Below, piece by piece: positions 45,157-54,916 of a DNA stretch of 64,000 nucleotides. Under the pieces are notes generated by a model. It worked only from the letters and a program-made list of their open reading frames with translations, had not been told where the DNA came from and made no database searches. Position numbers and translations under genes: made by a program. Each line of letters starts with the position of its first letter. Positions within the stretch are counted from its first letter, which is position 1. Origin of the DNA: Pseudomonas anuradhapurensis (GTDB lineage: Bacteria > Pseudomonadota > Gammaproteobacteria > Pseudomonadales > Pseudomonadaceae); the NCBI RefSeq assembly GCF_014269225.2, contig NZ_CP077097.1:3111001-3175000 (forward strand). The letters are read 5' to 3'.

Positions 45157-46371
45157 ATGTTTCGCCTCAAACGCTTCGTTGCGCTTAGCGCCCTGTGCGC
45201 GACCTCCCACGCCATGGCCTGGGATTACGTCCTGCTCGACACCGACAAGGCCGCCCAGGACTGGCAGATCACCAGCCAGCAACTGGGCGTCAAGACCGAC
45301 AAGCCCTTCAGCGTGACCCTGCGCACCTTGCACGGGGGGCGGCAGGAGGGTGTCAGCATCGTCGACATCGATAACGGCAGGATGAAACTGTCGGTCGTGC
45401 CGACGCGCGGCATGAACATCCTGCAGGCCTCGGTCGGCACGGTGCGGCTGGGCTGGGATTCACCGGTCAAGGAGGTGGTCAACCCGTCCTTCATCGAACT
45501 CAACGGGCGCAATGGCCTGGGCTGGCTGGAAGGCTTCAACGAGCTGGTCACCCGCTGCGGTTACGAATGGGTCGGCCACCCCGGCATCGACAATGGCGAG
45601 CTGCTGACCCTGCACGGCCGCGCCGCCAACATCCCTGCGAACAGAGTCACCCTGCACATCGACGAGAAACCACCGTACGCCATCAGCTTGCGTGGCGAAC
45701 TGAAAGAACAGGCGTTCAAGAAGGTCGACTTCGCCGTCGCTACCGAACTGGTCACCGAGCCCGGCAGCGTGGCGTTCACCGTCAACGACACGCTGACCAA
45801 CAATGGCGACTATGCGAAGGAATACCAGGCGCTGTACCACAGCAACTTCAGCACGCCGTTCCTCGAGCAAGGCGCGCGTTTCGCCGCGCCGGTGAAACAG
45901 GTGTCGCCGTTCAACGACAAGGCCAAGGGCGACCTGCCCAACTGGCAGACCTACCGCGCGCCGACCCGGGACTATGACGAGACGGTCTATAACGTGGTGC
46001 CGTATGCCGATGCCAAGGGCGATACCTTGACCGTGCTGCACAACAAGGCTGGCAACCTGGGCGTTGCGGTCGGTTTCAATACCGGCACGCTGCCGGTGTT
46101 CTCGCTGTGGAAGAATACCGACACCCAAGGCCAGGGCTATGTCACGGGGCTGGAGCCGGGGACAAGTTTTTCCTACAACCGCCGTTACCAGCGGCCACTG
46201 AACCTGGTGCCGACCATCGGCCCCAAGGAACACCGGCAGTTCCATATCCGCTACAGCTTGTTGGCGGACAAGGCAGCGGTGGACAAGGCCTTGCAGCAGG
46301 TGGAAGAGATCCAGGGCGGGCGCGAAACCGAGGTGCGGCAGACGCCATTGGTTGATCTGAGCAAGGGCTGA
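45157..46371 (+). CDS. periplasmic DUF4432 (aldose-epimerase-like) protein
   Basis: A protein of 404 residues from the ATG at 45157 (407 from the ATG at 45148; the AAAGG site suits the later start better). It has a Sec signal peptide (LSALCATSHAMA) and a galactose-mutarotase-like beta-sandwich: VVPTRGMNILQASVG, FNELVTRCGYEWVGHPG, LHGRAANIPA and YHSNFSTPFLEQGA are typical of the DUF4432 group. It probably binds or interconverts a sugar in the periplasm. A strong hairpin follows. Confidence 0.87.
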   Translation: MFRLKRFVALSALCATSHAMAWDYVLLDTDKAAQDWQITSQQLGVKTDKPFSVTLRTLHGGRQEGVSIVDIDNGRMKLSVVPTRGMNILQASVGTVRLGWDSPVKEVVNPSFIELNGRNGLGWLEGFNELVTRCGYEWVGHPGIDNGELLTLHGRAANIPANRVTLHIDEKPPYAISLRGELKEQAFKKVDFAVATELVTEPGSVAFTVNDTLTNNGDYAKEYQALYHSNFSTPFLEQGARFAAPVKQVSPFNDKAKGDLPNWQTYRAPTRDYDETVYNVVPYADAKGDTLTVLHNKAGNLGVAVGFNTGTLPVFSLWKNTDTQGQGYVTGLEPGTSFSYNRRYQRPLNLVPTIGPKEHRQFHIRYSLLADKAAVDKALQQVEEIQGGRETEVRQTPLVDLSKG

Positions 46372-46378
46372 TGTCGGT

Positions 46379-46407
46379 TGAGGCCAGCCAGCCGATGGCT
46401 GGCCTCA
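46379..46407 (+). terminator. terminator after the DUF4432 gene
   Basis: A perfect 12-bp stem TGAGGCCAGCCA / TGGCTGGCCTCA with a five-base loop, eight bases after the stop codon. Confidence 0.8.
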
Positions 46408-46470
46408 GGTCATCTGTTGAGCGGGTAAGCAGTCATCAAGCGGTGGGATTCGCGAGGCTCGGACAAGCGC

Positions 46471-46863
46471 TCAGTAATGAGCGAAAGCCAGTAACGCCCC
46501 CGTTAGCACGGCTATCCAGATCAGTACGATGAACACCGCTGCGGTAACGCTGACCGGTCGCTTCACCTGGCTCTGTTCCCACGCCAGGGCTTGCTCCTGG
46601 CACTGCGCGAGCACGGCCGGCGGCATCAGGCGAATTGCCAACAGGATGCCAAGGGGCAAGATGATCACATCGTCCAGATAGCCCAGCACGGGTATGAAGT
46701 CTGGAATGAGATCGATCGGGCTCAGCGCGTAGGCCACCACGAACACCGCTATCCACTTGGGCAGCCACGGCGTATCGGAGTGCTGGTAACAGAACCAGAG
46801 CACCATGGTTTGCCGCTTGAGCGACTTGGCCCATTGGCGTGCACGGTCCAGCAAAGCTTTCAT
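46471..46863 (-). CDS. DUF1232 (YkvA-like) membrane protein
   Basis: A 130-residue protein from the ATG at 46863. The hallmark SPIDLIPDFIPVLGYLDD motif is present, flanked by hydrophobic segments, and a C-terminal helix (AAVFIVLIWIAVLTGALLAF) follows. DUF1232 proteins are small inner-membrane proteins of unknown function. Alone, convergent with the epimerase-like gene. Confidence 0.85.
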   Translation of the reverse strand: MKALLDRARQWAKSLKRQTMVLWFCYQHSDTPWLPKWIAVFVVAYALSPIDLIPDFIPVLGYLDDVIILPLGILLAIRLMPPAVLAQCQEQALAWEQSQVKRPVSVTAAVFIVLIWIAVLTGALLAFAHY

Positions 46864-47015
46864 GTACCAAATGTCCTCGCAGTCAGTTGATGTGTGCCTT
46901 TCGCAGCCAACCGCCTGGCAAACGGTTCTCGGCAATGGTCAATCCAGCGCATTATCCATGCTTCTGGGAGATAAACGCGTGGCATTTGTTCAGTGCCAGC
47001 CTCAGACCCAGCTGC

Positions 47016-49727
47016 TCAGGCGTCCGGAACCGGCTTGGCCCATTGCCCAAGAAATTCGCCAACTCTGCGCTCGATATCACTCTCAACCGTCCGCAGCCGC
47101 AAAATGGGAATGCCACTTCCAGCCAGGATTTCGTTCTTCATGGCATCCCGCGCCGCCTGCACGGGGTGGTCGTGATAGCCGCCATCGACCTCAATCACCC
47201 CTACCGGTGTCTTGCCCACTTTGTAATAGATCACGAAATCGCAACTGGCGCGCCTCATGAACGCCCGCTGGGCTGCCGTCCAGGCGGGATTACTGGGCGA
47301 TGCGAGCTTATCCAGACGGATCTGCGTGTGGTACTTCAGCGCCTGGCACGCCGGGGCCGACAGCGCCTCGCGCAGCAACTGTGCCACGATCTGCTCGGAC
47401 TTGTAGCGTGAATCCTCCGGCCGCAGACGAGCGTTCAGGCGTGCCAGGGACTGGTCATACTCGCGGTACAACAAGTCGAATGCCGACACCACCGGCGCAC
47501 GGACGATCTGCTCATCCTGCGCGTAATAGCTGATGTAGCGGATCAAGGCGGCGAGGTGGCCATTATTGCTGGTGAATACATCATCACCGGTCACCAGGGT
47601 GAAGCGATGCTTGGCCCGCGACACTGCCACGTTGATCATGCAAGGGTCGTCGACGAAGTCCAGGCGTCCTTGCGCCTGGTTGTAGCGCTTTTTGTCCAGC
47701 ACGGTCGAGAAGACGATTTCGTCGCACTCGCGGCCCTGGAACTTGTGCACAGTGTCATTGACGAAGTCCGTCGGCAGGTGCTTGTCGGAAAGGCTGACCT
47801 GGGCCCGGAACGGGGCGATATAACCGCGGCCTCCAGGGTCCACGACGACAGGCTGCCCTTCGTCCTCGAGCACCTTCAGCAACGACTCCAACTCGCGAAG
47901 GTTGGTATTCTTGCGTGCGTGGTTGCCCTTGGCGGTGACCACCAGGCGCAGGGGCTGTTCGCCGTTATCCACGGTCATGGGCACCAGCGCATTGTCGTAG
48001 AACTGCTGGTTGCAGAACTGGATGATCCTCGGGTGGCATCGGTAATGCTCCTTCAGCAACGTCCTTGGCAGTGCGTCCCGGAACACGGCAATGCACGAAT
48101 CCAGCAGGCTGTAGCGCTCGCAATCGTAGGCCTCGGCCGGCGCCTGAAGCCCCAGTTTCACCGGGATGTAGGGCAACTGGCGGTTATCACCGACAACGAT
48201 CAGGTTGTTGGCGCAGCCCAGTGGCAGGATGCCCGGCACGATGTCCTGCAAAGACGCTTCGTCGATGATCACGTAGTCGAGGATCGCCCCCGCCGCGATC
48301 GAGTTGACGATGGAATGCGTGCCGCTGCCTAGAATAGGGAAACGCTGCACGAAGGCATCGAAATCGCTGCGGTAGATTTTGCCATCGAAGCTGCCTCGCG
48401 GCGCTGCCCGGCTTTGCAGATGCTGCTTCAGATGCTGCATCGATGCCGTTGTCAGCGCTTCCAGCAGCGCCGTGAAGTTGGCCCGTGCCAACGACTCACG
48501 GCACGCCCGCAGCTCGGCTTCCTTGGCCTGTTGCGACTTGTCATAGTAATGCATCTGCAGGGCATGGAACGCAGCCATGCGCGCCTCGCCCGCGGCGAAT
48601 GGTGTGGTGCGAAAGATTCTGAATTTGAACAGCAGCTCGATGCGGTCCTTGAGCTGCACGCGCTGCTCGCCAAGGTGCGCCAGGTAGGCCATAAGGTCGG
48701 CCGTCTTGCGCGGGGTCAGGCCGTATTTGTCCAACGAGCCCGTGGCCTGCACACCGTTTTCTGCCTGCCACTGCTGCAGGTAGCGCCGCTCGATGACCAG
48801 CTCGTCCAGTTCGATTTGCAGTTGTGCCGCCCGGTTGTGGTCTTGCAGGTGCTGCTTCAAGCGGGCCAGCAAGGTCTGTATTTCTTCCAGGGACGGTGCC
48901 GGCCCGGGCGCGCTGGCGGGCCACGCCGGCAGGTTGGCGAAAAAGGCCTCGCGGTTTTCCTTTTTACCAAGCTTGGCTACCAGGTAGCCCAGGCCGCACT
49001 TTTCCAACTTCTCGTAGACGTTTGCCACAGCCGCATTGTTGTTGGACAGCACCGCCACCGTCTGCCCGCGCAACAGGATATTGGCGAGGATGTTGAGGAT
49101 AGTCTGGGTCTTGCCGGTGCCCGGTGGGCCTTCGATCACGCTGATCTGCGCGCTGAACGCCCGCTCGACGGCCTGGTACTGGCTTTCGTTCAGCCCGAAC
49201 GGATAGATGAGCCCCTGGCCTGGCGCCAGCGTGCCGTTCCGCCCGGTGCAATAGGCTTGCAAGGCCGTGCTGGCGCTGGCAGGCAGTTTCCCCAGTTGAG
49301 CCACGACATTGCTGGCTATTTCACGATCGGACTCTGACTGCGCGTGAGCCTGGCGGGCACTTGCAACAGCCTTGAAATAAGCGAACACCGGCGTATCGCT
49401 GATCGCGGTAGGCGCGCTGAAGACAATGCCGTCCATCTTGTGAATATAGGGCTTGTCGGTACCCGGATAATGCACCACGGCGTATCGCTCGCCGTAGATG
49501 ACCGCTTTTTCGATGGGCTTGACGATCGTGCTGCCGGGTCTGATCAGCAGCACATTGCTCAGTTCGCGAGAGGGTGACACCCTGCAGTTACTGAGCGGGC
49601 GAATGTATTTTTTTCCAGATGGAAAATGACAGGTCAGTGCCAGGGCTTCGAACTTGTCGCTCCAGAATATAGACCAGTCGCTTATGTTTGCGGTCTTGTC
49701 CTCACCATTCACCTGAATCGAAACCAT
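47016..49727 (-). CDS. superfamily 1 helicase (AAA_11/AAA_12) with C-terminal DUF2726-type nuclease-like domain
   Basis: I start at the ATG at 49727, giving 903 residues. After a specific N-terminal domain (1-165), Walker A GPPGTGKT lies at 200-207. A coiled-coil insert follows, then motif II YVIIDEAS, motif III VVGDNRQLP, KEHYRCHPRI, the Q-rich VHKFQGRE and motif VI VAVSRAKHRF, as in Upf1-like helicases. The last 75 residues (DFVIYY...VGVIEVDGGYHD...RDAMKNEILAGSGIPILRLR) match DUF2726, a Vsr-like fold with Asp830, Glu846 and Lys864. It stands alone. Similar helicase-nuclease fusions are found among single-gene phage-defence proteins. Confidence 0.87.
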   Translation of the reverse strand: MVSIQVNGEDKTANISDWSIFWSDKFEALALTCHFPSGKKYIRPLSNCRVSPSRELSNVLLIRPGSTIVKPIEKAVIYGERYAVVHYPGTDKPYIHKMDGIVFSAPTAISDTPVFAYFKAVASARQAHAQSESDREIASNVVAQLGKLPASASTALQAYCTGRNGTLAPGQGLIYPFGLNESQYQAVERAFSAQISVIEGPPGTGKTQTILNILANILLRGQTVAVLSNNNAAVANVYEKLEKCGLGYLVAKLGKKENREAFFANLPAWPASAPGPAPSLEEIQTLLARLKQHLQDHNRAAQLQIELDELVIERRYLQQWQAENGVQATGSLDKYGLTPRKTADLMAYLAHLGEQRVQLKDRIELLFKFRIFRTTPFAAGEARMAAFHALQMHYYDKSQQAKEAELRACRESLARANFTALLEALTTASMQHLKQHLQSRAAPRGSFDGKIYRSDFDAFVQRFPILGSGTHSIVNSIAAGAILDYVIIDEASLQDIVPGILPLGCANNLIVVGDNRQLPYIPVKLGLQAPAEAYDCERYSLLDSCIAVFRDALPRTLLKEHYRCHPRIIQFCNQQFYDNALVPMTVDNGEQPLRLVVTAKGNHARKNTNLRELESLLKVLEDEGQPVVVDPGGRGYIAPFRAQVSLSDKHLPTDFVNDTVHKFQGRECDEIVFSTVLDKKRYNQAQGRLDFVDDPCMINVAVSRAKHRFTLVTGDDVFTSNNGHLAALIRYISYYAQDEQIVRAPVVSAFDLLYREYDQSLARLNARLRPEDSRYKSEQIVAQLLREALSAPACQALKYHTQIRLDKLASPSNPAWTAAQRAFMRRASCDFVIYYKVGKTPVGVIEVDGGYHDHPVQAARDAMKNEILAGSGIPILRLRTVESDIERRVGEFLGQWAKPVPDA

Positions 49728-49905
49728 ATTCCATTGGTCCTGTGCGCATGACACCCGGATATCCGTACCGGATGTTTCCCTAACTGTGAAACACCATAGT
49801 GCCACTATTGTGCGCAAGGCCGATAGCTGGTTGCGCCTCTCCCTGTATCAAGATGTCACTCACCCGGCAGCCGGCCTACACCGCGGTACTAGCCGCCGCG
49901 CCCTG

Positions 49906-50310
49906 TCACTGCAGACGCCGTGCTTGCCGACGATGACCGCCGAACAGCTGCTGCTGCCACCTCTGCGGGGTCATGCCTTCAGTTCTGAAAAAGGTCCGGC
50001 AGAAGTGGGATTGATCGTAGAAGCCGCACGTCAGTGCGATGTCCACAAGCAACATGGTGGAAGTTTTCAGCAGCGTTTTGCTCTTCAGCACCCGCTGCTC
50101 GCGCAACCATTGCTGCGGGGGCATATGGGTACTCTGCTTGAACATGCGCGAGAAGTGGCTGCGTGACAATGCGCACGCTTCGGCGACTTCGGCAACCGAG
50201 ATGCCGCTGTCCAGCTTTTCCAGCATGAGTTGTTTGGCGGCTTCTATCTGCCAGGCACCGAGCGGCGCCGTTGCCGCCGGCACTGACGCCGGCGCGGTGA
50301 ATTGTTCCAT
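49906..50310 (-). CDS. AraC-type regulator consisting only of the DNA-binding domain
   Basis: A 134-residue protein containing both helix-turn-helix motifs of AraC/XylS (VAEVAEACALSRSHFSRMFK and VDIALTCGFYDQSHFCRTF). The usual ligand-binding domain is missing, so it resembles MarA/SoxS-size activators, often controlled by their own level. It lies 161 bases downstream of, and in the same direction as, the YcaC-like hydrolase gene. Confidence 0.87.
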   Translation of the reverse strand: MEQFTAPASVPAATAPLGAWQIEAAKQLMLEKLDSGISVAEVAEACALSRSHFSRMFKQSTHMPPQQWLREQRVLKSKTLLKTSTMLLVDIALTCGFYDQSHFCRTFFRTEGMTPQRWQQQLFGGHRRQARRLQ

Positions 50311-50471
50311 GTTCTCACCCGTTCACACATCCAGGTAACCGGGTGCGCGCCTTCCCGCGGTCACAAACCAGGCACTGGGCTTCCCAGGGGAAGACCAGGC
50401 CCAGGTGGCTCGGCCTGCTGCGCACCCTTGCATCAATCACCAGCCCCATTCAGGGGGCTACTGGTGACGGT

Positions 50472-51158
50472 TCAGACAGCTGCCGCGACCGGTGCCAGGG
50501 TCGGGCCATGCTGAACACGCTCAGGCGCCTTGTGCACCATGGTGTAGGCGTAGTCGACGCCCATGCCGTAGGCGCCGGAATGTTCTTTCACCAGCGCCAT
50601 CACGGCGTCGTAGGTGGCCCGGTTCTTCCAGTCGCGCTGCCATTCCAGCAGCACCTGTTGCCAGGTAACCGGCACCACGCCCGCCTGGATCATGCGCTGC
50701 ATGGCGTAGTCGTGGGCTTCCTTGCTGGTGCCGCCGGAGGCGTCCGCCACCATGTAGATCTCATAACCGGCGTCGTGCATCGCCGACAGGGCGAAGGTGG
50801 TGTTGCACACTTCGGTCCACAGGCCGGAAACGATCACCTTGTTGCGGCCGTTGTGCTTGAGCGCGTCACGCACCTTCTGGTCATCCCAGGAGTTCATCGA
50901 GGTGCGCTCCAGCAGCGGAGCGTCCGGGAACACCGCGAGCAGCTCCGGGTAGGTGTGCCCCGAGAAGCTTTCGGTCTCGACCGTGGTGATGGTGGTGGGC
51001 ACGTCGAAGATCTTCGCCGCCTTGGCCAGGGCCACGGTGTTGTTCTTCAGCGTCTGGCGGTCGATGCTCTGCACGCCGAAGGCCATCTGCGGCTGCTGGT
51101 CGATGAAGATCAGCTGGCTGTTGAGGGGGGTCAGAACTTCGGTTTTAGGGTTGCGCAT
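50472..51158 (-). CDS. YcaC-like isochorismatase-family hydrolase
   Basis: A 228-residue protein similar to E. coli YcaC over its whole length: LIFIDQQPQMAFGV at the start (Asp20), Arg85 in LERTSMNSWDD, Cys118 in GLWTEVCNTTFALSAM and VADASGGTSKEAHDYAM. YcaC proteins form ring octamers; the natural substrate is unknown. The C-terminal half carries an extension (about 30 residues) compared with YcaC. Probably co-transcribed with the AraC-type gene. Confidence 0.9.
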   Translation of the reverse strand: MRNPKTEVLTPLNSQLIFIDQQPQMAFGVQSIDRQTLKNNTVALAKAAKIFDVPTTITTVETESFSGHTYPELLAVFPDAPLLERTSMNSWDDQKVRDALKHNGRNKVIVSGLWTEVCNTTFALSAMHDAGYEIYMVADASGGTSKEAHDYAMQRMIQAGVVPVTWQQVLLEWQRDWKNRATYDAVMALVKEHSGAYGMGVDYAYTMVHKAPERVQHGPTLAPVAAAV

Positions 51159-51387
51159 GGTTGCTTCCTCTCCGCTGGATGATGGTCAGTCGCACCGTTC
51201 GTGGTGCATGCCTCGGCGTCGTCGCCGCTTGAGGTGGAACACAAGATAGCGAAACCCGGCAGGCATCGGTGGCGCACTTTTGCGCTCGCGGAAGCTCTTT
51301 TTTGCGCCATCAGGGGTGGCGATGCGCTGCTAGCATTCGCCTGTCCATGCGGGTCAATCCGGCCCGCTCATCTGCAGGAAAACGCAT

Positions 51388-51855
51388 ATGGCAGCTTCAC
51401 AACCACTCAACAAAGACACCGCCTACTGGGGCGTTCCCTGGGAGGATGCCTATGGCTATCCGCAGGCACGCCGGGTCGGTAACGAGATCCATGTGTCGGG
51501 CCAGTTCAACCACGACGAGGACGGCAACCTGGTCGCCCCGGCGCCGCTCGATGCCGACGGCAGGCCCAGTGACTTCTCGGCGATGGGCGAGCAGATGCGG
51601 GCCTCCTACGCCAACATTGCCAAGCTGCTCGCCCTGTATGGCGCAACCTTGCAGGATGTGGTCGAGGAGACGCTCTACGTGCTGGACATGGACGCGGCCT
51701 TCGCCGTCGTCGGCAAGGTACGCAAGGCGGCATACGGCACTGAGCGACCTCAGTGCGCAAGCAACATCATTGGTGTCTCCAGGCTTGCCCAGCGCCCGCA
51801 ATTGATCGAGATCGCCTGCAAGGCCGTGATTGGCGCCGGCGCATCCGGGCGCTAG
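51388..51855 (+). CDS. RidA family protein (enamine/imine deaminase)
   Basis: A 155-residue YjgF/RidA-fold protein. ARRVGNEIHVSGQFNHDEDG, VVEETLYVLDMD and GVSRLAQRPQLIEIACKAV match the family, with an arginine close to the usual active-site position. RidA proteins hydrolyse reactive 2-aminoacrylate and related imines. It is divergent from the YcaC-like gene and convergent with a LysR gene. The paralogue function is uncertain. Confidence 0.88.
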   Translation: MAASQPLNKDTAYWGVPWEDAYGYPQARRVGNEIHVSGQFNHDEDGNLVAPAPLDADGRPSDFSAMGEQMRASYANIAKLLALYGATLQDVVEETLYVLDMDAAFAVVGKVRKAAYGTERPQCASNIIGVSRLAQRPQLIEIACKAVIGAGASGR

Positions 51856-51871
51856 CTGGCCCGGGCTGGCC

Positions 51872-52906
51872 TCAGCTGGCCGGGAGGTGCCCTTCGACCA
51901 AGGGCTTCTGCTCGGCCACGGCGGCGGCACAGAAGGTCATGAAGGCTTTGACTCGCCACGACTTGCGAATGTCCTGGTGAGTCAACAGCCACAGTTCATC
52001 CTGCAGCTCCGGCACCACCGGGCCGGCACGGACCAACCCCGGGGTGATGTCGCCCAGCATGCACGGGAGAAAACCAAACCCGAGCCCTGCCGCGATGGCC
52101 GCGCTCGCAGCGGCGACGGAGTCGGTGCGGTACACGATGCGCTCGGGGGCGACCCGGTTCTCGACGTAACTTGTCGCCCGCAAACCGCACAGCGCGCCAG
52201 CATACGAGACCCATGCCTGCTCGCCTTCGAAAAGGGCGGCAGTACCTGCCTGACCGGCGCAGCAGTATGGCGCCCAGGCGATGTTGGCCAGTTTGCGGCC
52301 GACCAGGCTATCGGCAGGTTTGCGCGTCGCCCGGATGGCGATATCCGACTCGTCCCGGGCCAGGCTCAAGGTCTGGTTGCCGACCAGTACTTCCAGGGTT
52401 ATGCCCTCATTCAGCGCCTTGAACTCGGCGATGATCGGGGTGAGGAAATACAGCAGCAGCGAGTCGCTGGTGGTGATCCGCAGCTTGCCGAGGGGGCCCT
52501 GGCCGGCACGGGAAACCCGCCGCGTGACGCTGACGATGTCCAGCTCCACACGCTCGGCCAGCGCCCGCAACTCGGCACCTTCGGCCGTGAGCAGGTAGCC
52601 CGACTTGCGGTGATCGAACAGGGCGATACCCAGGGTGCGCTCGACCTGGGCAATGCGCCGCGAAACGGTGGACACGTTCACCCCGAGCTTCTTGGCCGTG
52701 GCGGCACGATTGCCACAATCACTCAGGGTCTTGATGATGCGCAAGTCGTCCCACGACAGCTGGCTGACGGCCTCGCCTGCGTCCCACTTCGCAGGGGTTG
52801 CCGAAGCAGGCTGAAGTTTTCCGGTGAGTGATTGCACAGGTTCCGATCCACAGGCGAATGCGCCGATGATACGAGAAGCGACCGGGTTGAACCAAGTCGT
52901 CTGCAC
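51872..52906 (-). CDS. LysR-family regulator
   Basis: A 344-residue frame with a GTG start at 52906; a GTG at 52837 would give 321 residues. The helix-turn-helix begins only at residue 50 (LSWDDLRIIKTLSDCGNRAA), so the first 40 residues may not be translated. The effector domain is complete. It lies just downstream of the quinone-reductase gene on the same strand with an 11-bp gap, although LysR genes usually regulate divergent neighbours. Confidence 0.83.
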   Translation of the reverse strand: MQTTWFNPVASRIIGAFACGSEPVQSLTGKLQPASATPAKWDAGEAVSQLSWDDLRIIKTLSDCGNRAATAKKLGVNVSTVSRRIAQVERTLGIALFDHRKSGYLLTAEGAELRALAERVELDIVSVTRRVSRAGQGPLGKLRITTSDSLLLYFLTPIIAEFKALNEGITLEVLVGNQTLSLARDESDIAIRATRKPADSLVGRKLANIAWAPYCCAGQAGTAALFEGEQAWVSYAGALCGLRATSYVENRVAPERIVYRTDSVAAASAAIAAGLGFGFLPCMLGDITPGLVRAGPVVPELQDELWLLTHQDIRKSWRVKAFMTFCAAAVAEQKPLVEGHLPAS

Positions 52907-52917
52907 GGTCGCGGTAC

Positions 52918-53919
52918 CTAGTCGCTGGACAAGCGGATCACCGTCTTGCCCGTACCACGACTTTCCGCTACCTGGCGAAACGCTTCGTTGACATCTGCCA
53001 GGGCGAACTGCCGCGGGTCCACCCGCACTTGCAACTGCCCGGCATCTGCCAGCGCAGCCGCCTCGCGCAGGATAGCCCCGTGGTGTTCACGCCCCTGGCC
53101 GGTGAGCAACGGTGTCAAGGTGAACACGCCTGAATACGTGGCGCTTCTGAACGATAACGGCGCGAGGCTGTGCTGGCCCCAACCGAGGCAACTGAGCACG
53201 TGGCCGGTATAAGGCCTGACCGCCAGGAAGGCAGCATCCAGGGTGCTGCCGCCTACGGTGTCATAGACGATATCGAACCCCTCCCCGGCCGTGTACTGCT
53301 GCACATAGGCTTCCACGCTCTGCGCCCGGTAATCGATTGCCGTGGCGCCCAGGGCGCGAATGAAATCGAGACTGGACGCCGAACCGGTGGCATACACGTC
53401 GGCGCCGCGTGCCTTGGCCAACTGCACCGCCACCTGGCCGACCCCACCGGCCCCACCGTGAATCAGCACGCGCTGGCCAGGGCGGACATTGGCGCGATCG
53501 ACCAGCCCTTCCCACGCGGTGATGAATACCAGCGGCAACGCTGCCGCCTCGCTCATGGCGAGTGCATGCGGCTTGGCTGCGATCAGCCGGGCATCCACCG
53601 CAATGTACTCGGCCATGGTGCCCTGGGCCCCACCGATGCCACCGGCCATGCCGAACACTGCCTGACCGACGACAAACCCTTCGACCGCCTCGCCCAGTTC
53701 GACGACCGTGCCGGCGAGGTCCAGGCCGAGTACCGCCGGCAGCGGCTGGCGAGCATGCGCGCCTGCGCCGGTGGCGATCTTGGTATCGAGCGGATTGACG
53801 CCTGCGGCGTGGACCCGCACCAGCACCTGGCCCTTCCCGGGTATCGGGCGGGCAATGTGGCGCACAGCCAGCGGGGCTTGGGCGGATTCTGCGATAGCAG
53901 CGAGCATGGTCGGTTTCAT
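52918..53919 (-). CDS. zinc-independent medium-chain quinone oxidoreductase
   Basis: A 333-residue protein from the ATG at 53919 (GAGG upstream). It has the GroES-like N-terminal domain (VLVRVHAAGVNPLDTKI), the Rossmann NADPH motif VLIHGGAGGVGQVAVQLA, and lacks the zinc-binding cysteines of alcohol dehydrogenases, as in quinone reductase (QOR). It likely reduces quinones or enones. It is divergent from the LysR gene at 54020, which probably controls it. Confidence 0.88.
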   Translation of the reverse strand: MKPTMLAAIAESAQAPLAVRHIARPIPGKGQVLVRVHAAGVNPLDTKIATGAGAHARQPLPAVLGLDLAGTVVELGEAVEGFVVGQAVFGMAGGIGGAQGTMAEYIAVDARLIAAKPHALAMSEAAALPLVFITAWEGLVDRANVRPGQRVLIHGGAGGVGQVAVQLAKARGADVYATGSASSLDFIRALGATAIDYRAQSVEAYVQQYTAGEGFDIVYDTVGGSTLDAAFLAVRPYTGHVLSCLGWGQHSLAPLSFRSATYSGVFTLTPLLTGQGREHHGAILREAAALADAGQLQVRVDPRQFALADVNEAFRQVAESRGTGKTVIRLSSD

Positions 53920-54019
53920 GATGGCAACCTCGATTGAGTGGACGCTTACAGGTTGCGCCGCCACGCTCATTCCGATAAGACACTAGATTGGCATAGGACT
54001 TATTCCGCAGAGAGGCCAG

Positions 54020-54904
54020 ATGGCAATGGATCTGTTCGACAGCATGCGCGTCTTCGTACGCGTGGTGGAGCGTGGGTCGTTTTCAGCGGTCGCTCGCGAA
54101 CTGAACATCGGACAACCTGCGGTGAGCAAACAGGTCCGCGCCCTGGAGCGCTACCTGGGCGGGCCGGTATTTGCCCGCAGTACCCGTCAGCTGGCCCTGA
54201 CCGACCAAGGGCAGCGGTTCTACCATCACTGCCAGGAGATTCTCGGCCAGCTGGAATCCGCCACGCGCAGCTTTGCCAGTGGCCAGGAGCAGATTGCAGG
54301 CCCGCTGCGGATCGCCGCGCCGGTGAGCTACGGGCGGTTGTGCATAGCACCGCTGATTGGCAGCTTTCTGCAGCGCTACCCTGAAGTGCGGATCGACCTG
54401 CGGCTGAACGATCACAACGAAGACCTGCTGACGGAAAACATCGACGTCGCCATCCGCATCGGGGTGCTGAAAAACGACGGTCTGGTGGCCGTGCCCCTGG
54501 GCAGCAGCGTGCGCCGGGTCTACGCTGCGCCGGCTTACCTGGAGCGCTACGGGCAGCCACACCAGCCCGCCGAACTGGCCGGCCACAACTGCATCGGCTT
54601 CACCCTGCTGACGCACTATGACAATTGGCAGTTCAGCCGCGGGGAGCAGGCGCTCGAGGTTGCCATCAAAGGCAATGTCACCAGCAACAGCAGCGAGGCC
54701 ATCCGCGAAATGGTGCTCGGCGGCCTGGGCCTTTCCCTGTCGCCCGAATGGCTGTTCGCAGCCGATGTCGCGCGCGGCAGCGTGCATAGCGTGCTTGACG
54801 ATTACCAGGCCACCGCACTGCCTGTCAGCGCCGTGTTCAGCCCCGAGCGACGGCGTTCCGCCCGCACCAAGGCGTTCGTCGACTTTCTCCGGGAGCACCT
54901 GTAG
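54020..54904 (+). CDS. LysR-family regulator divergent from the quinone reductase
   Basis: A 294-residue LysR protein (start at 54020 or two codons later). The N-terminal helix-turn-helix (FVRVVERGSFSAVARELNIG) and CrgA-like effector domain (NCIGFTLLTHYDNWQF) are complete. Divergent arrangement with a 100-bp gap makes the quinone reductase the likely target. Confidence 0.9.
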   Translation: MAMDLFDSMRVFVRVVERGSFSAVARELNIGQPAVSKQVRALERYLGGPVFARSTRQLALTDQGQRFYHHCQEILGQLESATRSFASGQEQIAGPLRIAAPVSYGRLCIAPLIGSFLQRYPEVRIDLRLNDHNEDLLTENIDVAIRIGVLKNDGLVAVPLGSSVRRVYAAPAYLERYGQPHQPAELAGHNCIGFTLLTHYDNWQFSRGEQALEVAIKGNVTSNSSEAIREMVLGGLGLSLSPEWLFAADVARGSVHSVLDDYQATALPVSAVFSPERRRSARTKAFVDFLREHL

Positions 54905-54916
54905 GCGCCCCTGGCC

